NCBI RefSeq assembly: GCF_900187045.1
Contig: NZ_LT906453.1
Span: 930,001-994,000 of the forward strand
Reading direction: 5' to 3'
Source: Dermatophilus congolensis
GTDB lineage: Bacteria; Actinomycetota; Actinomycetes; Actinomycetales; Dermatophilaceae
DNA: 64,000 nt
Shown here piece by piece: positions 16,401 to 25,914 of the stretch. The notes beneath the pieces are model-generated. The model had not been told where the DNA came from, made no database searches, and saw only the letters and a program-made list of their open reading frames with translations. The stretch's first letter is position 1, and each line of letters starts with the position of its first letter. The translations under genes and the position numbers were made by a program.

Positions 16401-17086
16401 GCGAACCAATCCGCGTCGCCGTCGTCGACGACCAACCCCTGCTTGTCTCCGCATTCTCAGCACTAATCGACAATCAACCTGACATGCACATCGTCGGCAC
16501 AGCCACCGACGGCGCCGCAGCAGTCGAACTGCTTGAAACCACCACCGTCGACGTCGTCCTCATGGACATCCGAATGCCACACCTCGATGGTGTCGAAGCG
16601 ACCCGCCGCATCCTGGCCCGCGCAATAAAACACGTCAACGTCCTCATCCTCACCACCTTTAACATCGACGAACTCGTCCTGGCCGCAATCAGCGCAGGAG
16701 CACGCGGCTTCCTCCTCAAAGACGCCGAACCCACCGAAGTCCTCGAAGCAATCCGCACCGTGCATCGAGGAGAAGCAGTCATCGCCACCCAAGCAACACC
16801 AGCCCTGCTCGCCGCCCTCCACACACCCATCAACACCCCAACAAACAACGAACAACACACCTGCATCGCCGCCCTGACCCCACGCGAAATCGACGTACTA
16901 CGACTCATCGCCCAAGGCCTGACCAACACCGAGATCGCCAGCGAACTATTCATCGCCCACACCACCGTAAAAACACACGTAGGCAACCTGCTGCTCAAAC
17001 TCAACGCCCGCGACCGCGTCGCCCTGGTCATCCTCGCCCACAGTGTTGGCCTGACCGGATCACCAGGAACCGTACCGATCCGATAA
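16397..17086 (+). CDS. NarL/FixJ-family response regulator
   Basis: A 229-residue regulator: a receiver domain with acidic pocket VVDDQ, phosphoacceptor Asp57 in LMDIRMP, and Lys in GFLLKDA; then a LuxR-type helix-turn-helix (LTPREIDVLRLIAQGLTN and TTVKTHVGNLL). It overlaps the kinase gene by four bases, so the two are a matched pair. The probable target is the ABC transporter operon 85 bases downstream on the same strand. Confidence 0.92.
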   Translation: MSEPIRVAVVDDQPLLVSAFSALIDNQPDMHIVGTATDGAAAVELLETTTVDVVLMDIRMPHLDGVEATRRILARAIKHVNVLILTTFNIDELVLAAISAGARGFLLKDAEPTEVLEAIRTVHRGEAVIATQATPALLAALHTPINTPTNNEQHTCIAALTPREIDVLRLIAQGLTNTEIASELFIAHTTVKTHVGNLLLKLNARDRVALVILAHSVGLTGSPGTVPIR

Positions 17087-17104
17087 CTCCTCCCACAGGA
17101 GGAG
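17087..17104 (+). terminator. Short GC stem-loop after the two-component genes
   Basis: CTCCTCC (17087-17093), four-base loop, GGAGGAG (17098-17104), immediately after the regulator stop. The stem sequesters a Shine-Dalgarno-like GGAGGAG. It may end or slow transcription between the regulatory pair and the ABC transporter genes; there is no U-tract. Confidence 0.4.
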
Positions 17105-17171
17105 CCCACCACCCCACAAACCATGCCGTAGCAGGAAGACCAGGTGACCTGCATCAACGCACGCTGAAGGC

Positions 17172-17888
17172 ATGACAGAAACCACCACCAACATCGCCTT
17201 CGGATGCCGAGGAATCACGAAAACCTTCGGCACCCACCGAGTCCTAGACGGACTAGACCTCACCGTCACCGCAGGACGCGTCTACGCACTACTAGGCCGC
17301 AACGGCGCCGGAAAATCAACAAGCCTAAAAATCATGCTGGGCCTAGCTACCCCCGACTGCGGGCAAACCTACCTGCTAGGAAACCCATTGACCCGCAACG
17401 CCCTGGCACACGTAGGAGCAAGCATCGACGGCCCCGCCCTCTACGGGCACCTCAGCGCCAAAGACAACCTCCGCGTCCACGCCCACCTCACCGGAATCAA
17501 CGACACCCGCATCAACGAAGTCCTGGCCCATGTCGGCCTAGCCACCACAGGAAAAGCAAAAACAAAAACCTTCTCCACCGGCATGAAAGCCCGTCTGGCA
17601 TTAGCGATCGCCCTGCTCACAGACCCGCAGATACTCATCCTCGATGAGCCACAAAACGGACTGGACCCTGAAGGAATCATCGAACTACGCGACATGATCC
17701 GAGGTCTAGCTGCACAAGGACGAACAATCCTGATCAGCTCACACCAACTCGGCGAAGTAGTCCGCCTTGCAGATGACATCGGTGTATTAGCCCACGGACG
17801 ACTCCTCTACGAAGGCCCACTTAACGATTTCGCCCAGGGAGACCTCGAAGCTGCCTACCTCGCAGCAACCACCGGGAGCCAGCGATGA
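17172..17888 (+). CDS. ABC transporter ATP-binding protein
   Basis: A 238-residue stand-alone ATPase of the ABC-2/drug and lantibiotic-immunity type. Seen: Walker A GRNGAGKST, a signature of the relaxed form FSTGMKARLALAIALL, Walker B ILILDEPQNGLD, and the H-loop ISSHQLGEV. It ends four bases into the permease gene, so the two form one transporter. Being directly downstream of a NarL-type kinase and regulator suggests induction by an external compound and a role in its export or in resistance. Confidence 0.9.
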   Translation: MTETTTNIAFGCRGITKTFGTHRVLDGLDLTVTAGRVYALLGRNGAGKSTSLKIMLGLATPDCGQTYLLGNPLTRNALAHVGASIDGPALYGHLSAKDNLRVHAHLTGINDTRINEVLAHVGLATTGKAKTKTFSTGMKARLALAIALLTDPQILILDEPQNGLDPEGIIELRDMIRGLAAQGRTILISSHQLGEVVRLADDIGVLAHGRLLYEGPLNDFAQGDLEAAYLAATTGSQR

Positions 17889-19408
17889 GCATCGCCAACA
17901 CCGCCGCGACACCAACCCAGCACATCACTTTCCAGCAAGCTATTCGCGCCGAACTAACCCGCACCAAATCCAGCGCCTCATCACGGTTCGCGCTCGCAGG
18001 TGCCGCGATCGCTGTGCTGCAAGCAATGGGGTGGAGGTTTGTTGCTACCCGGGCTATCCCCGACTGGAACGGTCTCTTCGGGTGGCAAACCATGTACGCC
18101 ACTGCTCTGCTGGCACCCATCGTTGCTCTCCTTGCCGCGGTCACAGTTTCTCGAGAAAAAAGAGCACGCGAGGGCGGCACCTGGATGCGTCCTCTGAGCG
18201 CCCCGATGGCTACCTTCTGCCGAGGCCTTGTGCTTGCGTGGCAGTCTCTTCTTTTCCACGCGCCTTTGACACTCCCACTACTGCTGATCGGCTGGGCCGG
18301 TGGGCTGAGCGATCCACCTATCACTCGGATGCTTTCCCTGTGGTTGGTGTTTTGGGCGACATCGCTGCTACCACTGATGGTCGGGTTCGCGATGTCTCGC
18401 GTTGTTGGAATGCTGCCGACCATTTCCCTCATGATGGTCTGGCAAGTGGTCGGCACGTTGAAGTCCGAGACAGCGACGTGGTGGGCGCAGCCGTGGACAT
18501 GGGGTGTCCACGCGGCTCAGCCCTTGCTCGGCGTCCACGCTAACGGCATAGCCCTCGAAACGAACTCTCCTATATGGGAGTGGAACCCCTGGTTGTCAGC
18601 TATTGCCTCAGCTGTAGTGGCAGCAGCAGCTCTGTTCTTCTCTGCCCTGCGCGCCCACAGTTGGGTACAACAACGGCCAGGGCTGAGCGCACGGTTACCT
18701 AGGAAATCCTCCCAACTGCACAGCGTGCACGCGGCTGTACCGGCGGCCCACACACCAGTGCAACGTGGCCCGGATGTGATCAGCAAGGCCCACCACATCG
18801 TATGGCGGGGGACAGGCATCGCGCCTTTGACAGGAATGACTTTGCTGGTGATTGCCGCAGCAGGGTGGATCTGGTCACCCGGTTTCGTTATTGGGCTAGC
18901 CACGTGGCTTGTTGTTCCATTCGGATGTTGCATATGCGCTTGCCTCATCGAAACCGCTGAGGCTCCAGGACGTCGTATCGCTATGTTGCGTGCAGATCTT
19001 GCCCACCAGGGGCAGGTGATGGCGCGGATGGCGTTGCTGCTAATTGGACTAATCGTTGCGTGGGTGGCCGTGATTGTCATCGCGACAGGTGGTAGCGCTA
19101 TTGCGGCTATCCGGGTGGCTGTGTTGATCTACGCGGTTGGTGCGGCTGTTTTCTTTGTCAGTTCGTGGCTTGCTACGAGGTTCAGCGCTGCAGCGGCGAT
19201 CGGTGTGCTTCTCGTTGTGGCTGTCATCAGTCTTGTCTTTGGAGGGTCCGGTATTGCGCAGACACCTCTGTGGGTGATTGGTGTATTGGGATGGCCGGTT
19301 ACCGCAACATCTGCGCTGCCGGTGGCAGCGACCCTCGCAGCGAGCGCGCTCCTCAGCGGTGTTGCCTACCGCGCTTGGCTTGCTGCGCTACGCCGCTCAA
19401 TACGGTGA
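17885..19408 (+). CDS. ABC transporter permease, two-lobed ABC-2 type
   Basis: A 507-residue membrane protein with roughly twelve hydrophobic helices in two sets of six: residues about 30-260 and 315-500, separated by a hydrophilic linker (HSWVQQRPGLSARLPRKSS onward). Such length suggests a fusion of two permease units. It starts in overlap with the ATPase gene. The substrate is not known. The base composition is more balanced than in the C-rich genes upstream. Confidence 0.82.
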   Translation: MSIANTAATPTQHITFQQAIRAELTRTKSSASSRFALAGAAIAVLQAMGWRFVATRAIPDWNGLFGWQTMYATALLAPIVALLAAVTVSREKRAREGGTWMRPLSAPMATFCRGLVLAWQSLLFHAPLTLPLLLIGWAGGLSDPPITRMLSLWLVFWATSLLPLMVGFAMSRVVGMLPTISLMMVWQVVGTLKSETATWWAQPWTWGVHAAQPLLGVHANGIALETNSPIWEWNPWLSAIASAVVAAAALFFSALRAHSWVQQRPGLSARLPRKSSQLHSVHAAVPAAHTPVQRGPDVISKAHHIVWRGTGIAPLTGMTLLVIAAAGWIWSPGFVIGLATWLVVPFGCCICACLIETAEAPGRRIAMLRADLAHQGQVMARMALLLIGLIVAWVAVIVIATGGSAIAAIRVAVLIYAVGAAVFFVSSWLATRFSAAAAIGVLLVVAVISLVFGGSGIAQTPLWVIGVLGWPVTATSALPVAATLAASALLSGVAYRAWLAALRRSIR

Positions 19409-19451
19409 GTCCGCTACCGCTAACCACTACAGGTCGGCCCGCAAAGCAACA

Positions 19452-19512
19452 GGGGCTACTGCGGTGTGGTGGGTAACTCCCAGGCATGCCAGCGTTGTCT
19501 GGGAGTAGCCCC
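19452..19512. terminator. Bulged inverted repeat at converging gene ends
   Basis: GGGGCTACT (19452-19460) is complementary to AGTAGCCCC (19504-19512), and ACTCCCAG just inside pairs with CTGGGAGT, making a long stem with one large bulge. The stop codon of the phosphoesterase lies inside the left arm. It likely acts as a two-way terminator between the permease and the phosphoesterase genes. Confidence 0.45.
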
Positions 19513-20265
19513 GTGCTGGGGGTCAATGCCGATGATGAATCCGCTTGCCATCAAGGTGGTTTCGTGGCAGGCAGCCAGGTCAAGCAAGGTACGCGCAACG
19601 ATCTCTTTGTGCGCACGCCACGCGCCCCCATCCCAGTCAATGAGAGAAGAGTGCCCGTGTATCTGGCTGAAGGGCATCTGGTTTCCCTCCCAACTAGTGA
19701 TGAGTTCCCTGCCAGCTTCGGCCCACAACGGCCCAGCAGTTAGGTCCACGCGGCCAGTGAGCATGACACCGGGACGGAATAGACATGCAAAGTTATCGCG
19801 CGCGGATTGGTTCAAAAGGGCTGCGGCCGCGGCAGCGGTCATCGGCGACCCCAAGTCTGTGCGCCAATACCCTTCAGTGAGTCCAGCATGGGTGACGAGG
19901 ATGTCGCGCCCTGCTGTGGGGATAGCGGCAGCGACCTTTAACAGTCCACTGGCCCACCAGCTGCGCAGAGTGTCTGCAGCTGCTGGGCAGATCCAGTCAC
20001 GCCATTTGAAAACGGGCGGCCGTAGATATTGGGCTTCGTGGTTGCCTGCAAGCTGGGTCCATCGCCCCGGGTTGGCTTCCATCAAACGGCCGACCAGAGC
20101 GATGACGTCTTCAGAATCTGGGCCGCGGTGAATGAGGTCTCCCACCTGCACGATGCTCAAGCCGGCGGGAATGGTGGCAGTGTGCGGGTCGACACCAAGG
20201 CGGGTCAGTTCCTTCACGAGGGTGTCGAGGTGTCCGCCTACATCTCCGATGACGACGTGGTGCAT
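19456..20265 (-). CDS. Calcineurin-like metallophosphoesterase
   Basis: A 269-residue phosphoesterase. Seen: the first metal motif IGDVGGH at the N-terminus (the usual GDxHG is varied to GDVGGH), VQVGDLIHRGPDS as the second motif, LAGNHEAQYL as the GNHE motif, and later VTHAG with a metal-binding His. This resembles the small PP-family/Ap4A-hydrolase group of bacterial serine/threonine-type phosphatases. No signal peptide, hence cytoplasmic. It starts two bases after the stop of the DUF294 gene and is likely co-transcribed with it and with the permease. Substrate unknown. Confidence 0.85.
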   Translation of the reverse strand: MHHVVIGDVGGHLDTLVKELTRLGVDPHTATIPAGLSIVQVGDLIHRGPDSEDVIALVGRLMEANPGRWTQLAGNHEAQYLRPPVFKWRDWICPAAADTLRSWWASGLLKVAAAIPTAGRDILVTHAGLTEGYWRTDLGSPMTAAAAAALLNQSARDNFACLFRPGVMLTGRVDLTAGPLWAEAGRELITSWEGNQMPFSQIHGHSSLIDWDGGAWRAHKEIVARTLLDLAACHETTLMASGFIIGIDPQHGATPRQRWHAWELPTTPQ

Positions 20266-20267
20266 CG

Positions 20268-22145
20268 TCAGCTTCGTTCAGGTGAGGGGCGCCAGTCATC
20301 CGTGTCAGACCAGGCAGCCACATTGGCCAGTCGGCGCTGCGCCACAATGATTTCGTGGACCACCTCGGCCAAAACGCTGCGGTCAAACGGTGACATAGAA
20401 GACATGCGCATGGTGTTGGTGGGGGGTTTACCTGCCTGTACCTGCGCGATTTGGCTGCGTAACCGCACGCGTTGGAGGACGTCGAACCCTTCGGCGAGCA
20501 GAGTGCCCTGTCCTGGTGCCAGTAGGAAAGATTCTTCGGCGGCGCGGAGCCGATCGGCGGTAGACAGTTCGGTGGATTGCATCGCTAAACCGAGCCAGCG
20601 GGCGAGGTTCACTAGTGGGCGCAGGGCATCTTTTTTGATGTCGAATGTTGCCTCTCGCCGGAAGACGGGAGCGTGACGGCGGGCGTGCGGGCGCTGGCTG
20701 AGCGCATCTCCCAAAAGCAGCCGCAGGGTGGCGGGGTGGCTGCGCAGCTGGTGCAGGTCAAAACTGGCAGCGGCCGTGGCGACATCACCAAAGACAGCTC
20801 TGCTGTCCAGGAACAAAGAGATCATGATGGCGCCTTGGTTTTCATGTGGTGAGGCCAGCCATGCTTTGGTGGCGCGTTGCCACGCGCTGGCGGTGCGCGA
20901 CATGATGTCGCGGCGGGCGCTGACACCGTTGTCGTCGCCAGCGAAACCGGCCTGTTCAAGCAAAGATTCGACGTCAGCGAAAAGAGCCCGATACCGCCGC
21001 CGTGTGGTCAGGTCGGTGTCGTCGAGGAACACGACTGCGCTTTCCAAGTCAGAAGAGAGCGCAGTTTCGCGGCGGCCGTTGCTGCCCAGTGTGAGCCACG
21101 TGAACCCATCCATAGACAGGTCAGGGTGTTCTTCGAGGCATAGCTCTAGCGCGCGACGCACGATCGCGTCTCCGAAACCGGAGTGGACGCGGATAACTTG
21201 GGCGCCAGCTAGTCCTTGCGAAAGCAGACTGGAAAGCACTGCTGGGGTTTGGCGGGAACGTTGGATGAGTTCCTCGCGTGAGGCGGCCAGCCGTAGCTGC
21301 TCGTGCAACGCAACATCAGCGGTGGTGGGGCTGAGGCTGAACTCGCGCAGACCCACCACGCCGCGTAGCTCTCCGAATTTATCGGTGACGATGGCGGCTT
21401 CAGTTTTGGCGGTGAGGATTTGGGTCAATGATTCCCCGGCAGAATCACCGATCTGCACAGTGGGCACATCGCGGGCAAGCGCCTGGCCGGCAGTGGCGGT
21501 GACAGGTAGCCCCTCAGCTAAGACGCAGCGGCGTATCGACCCGTCGGTGACGAGCCCGAAAGTGCCGTCGGCGCGGCGGACAACAACCCCAGGCTGGCGT
21601 CGTTGGGTGAGTTCCCGGGCAACATCCACGAGCGGGACCGTGTCATCAACCACGGTGGGGGACTGGTCGATGAGGCTTCCGGTGGTGGCGAACCCAGGAA
21701 GTTGGCGTGTTTTCTCCGCCAAAGTCAGTAGATGGTTGGTGATGAATTGTGCGCCTTCAGGAGTGAGGAAGGCTTCGCTGGAGGCGTGCCGGGGGATGAA
21801 AGCGACAGTGGCTTTAGTTAAGGCACGTGCGCGAGGGCCGACGGTGCGGCCAGTGAGCATGGCAGAGAATCCGCAGAACCCCCCGGTGCGCAGAGTGTCA
21901 TCGGGGTGTCCGTGGGCCTGGACCTCTTGCCAAATCCCCACCTTGCCCTTCATGACGAGATAGACACCGGTGGCTGGGTGGTGGAACCCGTCGAGAATGA
22001 GATCACCGGGTTGATAGATGGTGATCTCGGCAGCCTCCGCCATCCGGGTGCGGTTTTTCGAAGGCAGGGCCGAGAATGGTGAGACGTCGGCTAGGAGCGC
22101 TTCGAGATCGGCAACGGATGTGTTCTCAGCGGCGGAGGCTGCCAT
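20268..22145 (-). CDS. cNMP-binding, CBS and DUF294 nucleotidyltransferase protein
   Basis: A 625-residue cytoplasmic signalling protein with the order: cyclic-nucleotide-binding domain (about 20-150, including GDLILDGFHHPATGVYLVMKGKVGIW), two CBS domains (about 155-285, each with a T/S-V-x-x-x-x-P type start), and a DUF294/GlnD-like nucleotidyltransferase (about 300-470) carrying WLTLGSNGRRETALSSDLES, then a helical C-terminal DUF294_C domain. Usually the transferase motif ends in SDQD with two metal-binding aspartates; here it is SDLE, so catalysis may be altered. The ATG at 22145 is three bases from the permease stop. By context it may tune permease activity or respond to nutrient state; this is inference. 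Confidence 0.85.
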   Translation of the reverse strand: MAASAAENTSVADLEALLADVSPFSALPSKNRTRMAEAAEITIYQPGDLILDGFHHPATGVYLVMKGKVGIWQEVQAHGHPDDTLRTGGFCGFSAMLTGRTVGPRARALTKATVAFIPRHASSEAFLTPEGAQFITNHLLTLAEKTRQLPGFATTGSLIDQSPTVVDDTVPLVDVARELTQRRQPGVVVRRADGTFGLVTDGSIRRCVLAEGLPVTATAGQALARDVPTVQIGDSAGESLTQILTAKTEAAIVTDKFGELRGVVGLREFSLSPTTADVALHEQLRLAASREELIQRSRQTPAVLSSLLSQGLAGAQVIRVHSGFGDAIVRRALELCLEEHPDLSMDGFTWLTLGSNGRRETALSSDLESAVVFLDDTDLTTRRRYRALFADVESLLEQAGFAGDDNGVSARRDIMSRTASAWQRATKAWLASPHENQGAIMISLFLDSRAVFGDVATAAASFDLHQLRSHPATLRLLLGDALSQRPHARRHAPVFRREATFDIKKDALRPLVNLARWLGLAMQSTELSTADRLRAAEESFLLAPGQGTLLAEGFDVLQRVRLRSQIAQVQAGKPPTNTMRMSSMSPFDRSVLAEVVHEIIVAQRRLANVAAWSDTDDWRPSPERS

Positions 22146-22148
22146 GGA

Positions 22149-23714
22149 TTACTTCCCTGCGGTGGTGTCAGGTTTCGTATCGTTGTTGGTGGTGCCCGAG
22201 GCCAGCGCGTCGGCAACGTCGGGGTTGGTGTCAGGGTACGTCAGGCCGTTATCGGACCAGACGGCGGCAAGGCGTCCACCAGTGTTTTTCTCCACGGCTG
22301 GGCGCACGATACGCCATCCGAGCGCGATGATCAGCGCCAACACTGGGATACCGATGATGACAACAACGAAGTCGGTTTTGTGCCAGAAGTCAGGGGAAGA
22401 CTTCCAGCCCGAGATAGACATGCCGATGATGACGAACACCAAGAACGCCAAACCGAACCAGCTGGTCCAGGGGTACCCGGGGGCTTGGAACGGGCCAGCA
22501 GGGATGACGCCTTTGTTGACGAGCTGGCGCAGGCGCAGCTGGCAGGCGAAAATCGTTCCCCACACGAAAAGCTCACAGATAGCGGAGCATTCGAGGGCGA
22601 TTTCGAAGGCGTCTGGGGCCAGGGCGTTCAACACAGCGCCCATGAGCAATACGGCACTGGTCAAAAGGATCCCGGCCCAGGGGACCCCGGCGCGGCTCAT
22701 GCGGGTAGTGAAGAACGGGGCCTGGCTAGCCATACCCATGCTGCGCAACACTCGGCCGGTGGTGTAGAGGCCGGAGTTGAGGCTGGACATCGCGGCGATG
22801 ATGAGCACGGCCTGGATAGCAGAACCCATCCAGTGGAAGCCCATCGTGTCGAAGATGGTCACGAAGGGGCTGGTACCTGCGGTGTATTGGCTGGTGGGCA
22901 GCATCGATGCGAGCAGCAGGATGGAACCGCAGTAGAAAACAGCGATACGCATGATGACGGCATTGACAGCCTTGGGGACTTCGCGTTCAGGGTTCTGCAT
23001 CTCACCAGCAGCGATACCCACCATTTCGATGGAGGCGTAAGCGAAGACAACACCGGACATCACCAGGATGGGGCCGTACCAGTTGTAAGGCGCTTCGGTA
23101 GGCCAGAAACCGCCAGGGTTGCTCCACAGGTTGCTGATGCCTGCCTGATGGTCGCCAATGCGTAGCTGGAAGAGCACCATCACCACACCGACCACGAGGA
23201 ACAGGACGATAGCGGCGACCTTGAGCAAGGAAGCCCAGAACTCGAACTCACCAAATGCGCGAGCCGAGAGCAAGTTAATGATGAGCACCACAGCCAGGCT
23301 GATGAGGACAGTCAGCCAGGCAGGAACATCCGGCCACCAGTGCTTGATGTACAAGGCCACGGCAGAGAGTTCAGCGATACCGGTCAAGCACCAGTGAAGC
23401 CAATAAATCCAGCCGGTGATGAAGGCCCATTTTTCGCCGAAGAACTCCCGCATGTACGACACGAAGGCACCAGAAGTGGCGCGGTGCAGGACAAGCTCGC
23501 CCAAGGAACGCATAAGGAAGTAGGCAACGATGCCCACGAAGGCGTAGCTGAACAGCAGTGCTGGTCCGGTGCTGTGCAGGCGGGAGGCGGAACCGAGGAA
23601 GAGGCCAGTGCCGATGGCGCCTCCGAGGGCGATCATCTGGACGTGACGGCGTCCGAGGGTCTGCTGATATCCGATTTGTTCTGAATGCAGACGATCTTGA
23701 TGGCTGTGCGACAT
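22149..23714 (-). CDS. Amino-acid permease, AAT family (asparagine-permease-like)
   Basis: A 521-residue APC-superfamily permease with twelve predicted helices. The N-terminal consensus GRRHVQMIALGGAIGTGLFL, then LGELVLHRATSGAFVSYMREF and GWIYWLHW are close to the AnsP/CycA/GabP group; the pattern fits L-asparagine permeases best. The ATG is preceded by CGGAGG five bases upstream. The first gene of a three-gene minus-strand operon with the DUF294 and phosphoesterase genes. Exact substrate not certain. Confidence 0.88.
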   Translation of the reverse strand: MSHSHQDRLHSEQIGYQQTLGRRHVQMIALGGAIGTGLFLGSASRLHSTGPALLFSYAFVGIVAYFLMRSLGELVLHRATSGAFVSYMREFFGEKWAFITGWIYWLHWCLTGIAELSAVALYIKHWWPDVPAWLTVLISLAVVLIINLLSARAFGEFEFWASLLKVAAIVLFLVVGVVMVLFQLRIGDHQAGISNLWSNPGGFWPTEAPYNWYGPILVMSGVVFAYASIEMVGIAAGEMQNPEREVPKAVNAVIMRIAVFYCGSILLLASMLPTSQYTAGTSPFVTIFDTMGFHWMGSAIQAVLIIAAMSSLNSGLYTTGRVLRSMGMASQAPFFTTRMSRAGVPWAGILLTSAVLLMGAVLNALAPDAFEIALECSAICELFVWGTIFACQLRLRQLVNKGVIPAGPFQAPGYPWTSWFGLAFLVFVIIGMSISGWKSSPDFWHKTDFVVVIIGIPVLALIIALGWRIVRPAVEKNTGGRLAAVWSDNGLTYPDTNPDVADALASGTTNNDTKPDTTAGK

Positions 23715-24181
23715 GCGACCTCCGAGTGAGGGGGGTTCGTGATGTGGCGCGGAATGCGCCTCAGTTCACTTCAATACACAAGTGATCCCTATGTGGACGA
23801 AATGATCCCTCATGGTGGCAACAGGTGGGCGGTCCAGGCATGCAGGGTGGGTGAACCCCAAGAGCCCCTGCAGGGCCTAGGAAGGCTCTTTGCGACGGGC
23901 AGCTGGGTGGGATGCGCTGGCCATTTTCGAGCAGCGACAGCGTCAAATAGGTATGCCGTTGACGGCAGCTGCGGCCAGGGGGACTGGTGAGCAAAACAAC
24001 AATCCACAAAAGTGGGATAAATCAAACACCACAAAATCAGCTGAGGAAACCCTGGACATCATTGCCAAAAAACTGATGCGAGCACCCCCAAGCCACCCAC
24101 CGCATTAAAAACACGTCAAGATCCATCAACCCCGCATCAACACCAACCACCCCCACCCACCGGCGCACGTCAACTAACACC
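23715..24181. other. Intergenic control region between permease and kdp operon
   Basis: This 467-base gap has no convincing gene. Seen in it: two direct copies of TGATCCCT (23783-23790 and 23803-23810, 20-base period) about 70-100 bases upstream of the permease; GCAGGG and CCCTGC arms plus AGAGCC and GGCTCT arms around 23.84-23.89 kb; and a TGCCG-TTGA-CGGCA hairpin near 23.95 kb. The first may be a regulator site, the others a structured leader for one of the two operons. I did not find a clear KdpE box or a c-di-AMP (ydaO) riboswitch core. Confidence 0.4.
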
Positions 24182-24271
24182 GTGATTGATTACGCCGCCG
24201 CGGGCCTGCTTGCCCTCGCACTCCTGGGATACCTGTTATATGCGCTCATCCGGCCGGAGCGATTCTCATGA
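24182..24271 (+). CDS. kdpF: KdpF, small K+ ATPase subunit
   Basis: A 29-residue single-helix membrane peptide (IDYAAAGLLALALLGYLLYAL, ending RPERFS) that stabilises the KdpABC potassium pump. It starts at GTG 24182 and its stop overlaps the kdpA ATG (ATGA). Size, hydrophobicity and position directly before kdpA match KdpF; it is below usual gene-size cut-offs. Confidence 0.88.
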   Translation: MIDYAAAGLLALALLGYLLYALIRPERFS

Positions 24272-25914
24272 GCGACCTCACCAGCGCAGCAGCCACATTC
24301 GCGTGCGTGGCGCTCATCCTGGCCACCACTCACATCCCCCTAGGCACCTACATAGCCCATGTTTTCACCACAGAAAAACACCTAGGCGTAGAACGCTTCT
24401 GCTACCGGATCGTGGGAGTAGACCCCGAATCACAACAGCACTGGACCACCTACACCACCGCTGTCCTGAGCTTCTCAGCAGTCAGCATCCTCACCTTGTG
24501 GGGACTCATCCTCGCTCAAGACACACTCCCATTCGCCGACGGCCGCCACCAAAGCATCGACGGCGCCCTCAACACCGCCATCTCCTTCGTCACCAACACA
24601 AACTGGCAAAGCTACAGCGGCGAAAACGGCGCCACCCACCTAGTCCAAATGCTCGGACTCACTGTCCAAAACTTCCTCTCCGCCGCAGTCGGACTAGCCG
24701 TAGCCATCGCCCTCATCCGAGGCCTGGCCCGCCACGACACCGACCGCATCGGCAACTTCTGGGTCGACCTCACCCGAAGCATCTTCCGCATCCTGCTACC
24801 CCTGACCGCCATCGCTGCGCTGCTTCTCCTAGCCGGCGGAGTCATCCCAAACCTCACCGAGCCCCACACCATCACCACCATCACCGGCACCCAACAAACC
24901 CTGCCCGCCGGACCAGTAGCTTCCCAAGAAGCCATCAAACTCCTCGGCACCAACGGCGGCGGATTCTTTAACGCCAACTCCGCCCACCCCTTCGAAAACC
25001 CCACCCCCACCACCAACCTCATCGAAATCGTCCTCATCCTGCTCATTCCATTCGCCCTACCCCGCACCTACGGAATCCTCGTCGCAGACCGCCGACAAGG
25101 CCACGTCGTCCTCGCCCTCATGGCCACCCTGTCCACCCTGACCTGGGCAGCAGCCCTCACCGCCGAACTCACCTTGGCCACCACCGCACAAGGAGCGCTC
25201 GCAGGCAAAGAACTGCGCTTCGGAGTGCCCGGATCAGTGCTGTTCTCCGCAGCCACCACCGGTACCTCCACCGGTGCCGTCAACTCCATGCACGACTCCG
25301 CCAGCCCACTGGCTGGAGGCACCTACATGCTCAACATGCTGCTGGGCGAAATCAGCCCCGGCGGCGTCGGCACCGGCCTTTACAGCGCCCTCATCCTCGT
25401 CATCATCACCGTTTTCCTCGCCGGGCTCATGGTCGGACGCACCCCCGAACTACTCGGCAAACAGATCAGCCGCCGTGAAATCACCTGCGCGGCCTTATTC
25501 ATCCTCGTCATGCCCGCCCTGGTTCTCACCGGCACCGCCACCGCCGCACTCCTACCCCAAGCCCTGACCAGCCTGACCAACACCGGACCTCACGGGCTCA
25601 GCGAAATCATGTACGCCTACACCTCCGCCGCCAACAACAACGGCAGCGCCTTCGCCGGACTCAACGCCGACACCCCCTGGTACAACCTCACCCTCGCCCT
25701 GACCATGCTCATCGGCAGATTCCTGCCCATCGTGCTCGTCCTCGCCCTCGCCGGATCCCTAGCAGCCCAACCCCGCCGCGCCATCACCGCCGGAACCATG
25801 CCCACCCACACACCCCTATTCGCCGGGCTGCTCCTGGCCACCGCGATCATCGTCGCCGGACTGACCTTCTTCCCAGCCCTGGCACTAGGCCCCATCGCAG
25901 AAGCCACGCTATGA
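24268..25914 (+). CDS. kdpA: Potassium-transporting ATPase subunit A
   Basis: A 548-residue K+-channel-like subunit of the high-affinity Kdp pump, with ten or more membrane helices and four pore-loop repeats. Seen: [15 protein letters not shown] (first selectivity loop), [21 protein letters not shown], and [16 protein letters not shown], the hallmark filter regions. Normal length for the family. It overlaps kdpF and kdpB by four bases each. Confidence 0.97.
   Translation: MSDLTSAAATFACVALILATTHIPLGTYIAHVFTTEKHLGVERFCYRIVGVDPESQQHWTTYTTAVLSFSAVSILTLWGLILAQDTLPFADGRHQSIDGALNTAISFVTNTNWQSYSGENGATHLVQMLGLTVQNFLSAAVGLAVAIALIRGLARHDTDRIGNFWVDLTRSIFRILLPLTAIAALLLLAGGVIPNLTEPHTITTITGTQQTLPAGPVASQEAIKLLGTNGGGFFNANSAHPFENPTPTTNLIEIVLILLIPFALPRTYGILVADRRQGHVVLALMATLSTLTWAAALTAELTLATTAQGALAGKELRFGVPGSVLFSAATTGTSTGAVNSMHDSASPLAGGTYMLNMLLGEISPGGVGTGLYSALILVIITVFLAGLMVGRTPELLGKQISRREITCAALFILVMPALVLTGTATAALLPQALTSLTNTGPHGLSEIMYAYTSAANNNGSAFAGLNADTPWYNLTLALTMLIGRFLPIVLVLALAGSLAAQPRRAITAGTMPTHTPLFAGLLLATAIIVAGLTFFPALALGPIAEATL

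Noticed and set aside
17885-19408. Several 60-170-residue ORFs in other frames of the permease gene
   Set aside because: They lack ribosome sites and homology, and the permease frame alone shows a consistent membrane-helix pattern.
23830-23960. ydaO (c-di-AMP) riboswitch before kdp
   Set aside because: A GGGTGGGTGAACCCC stretch is only superficially similar; the rest of the conserved core is absent.
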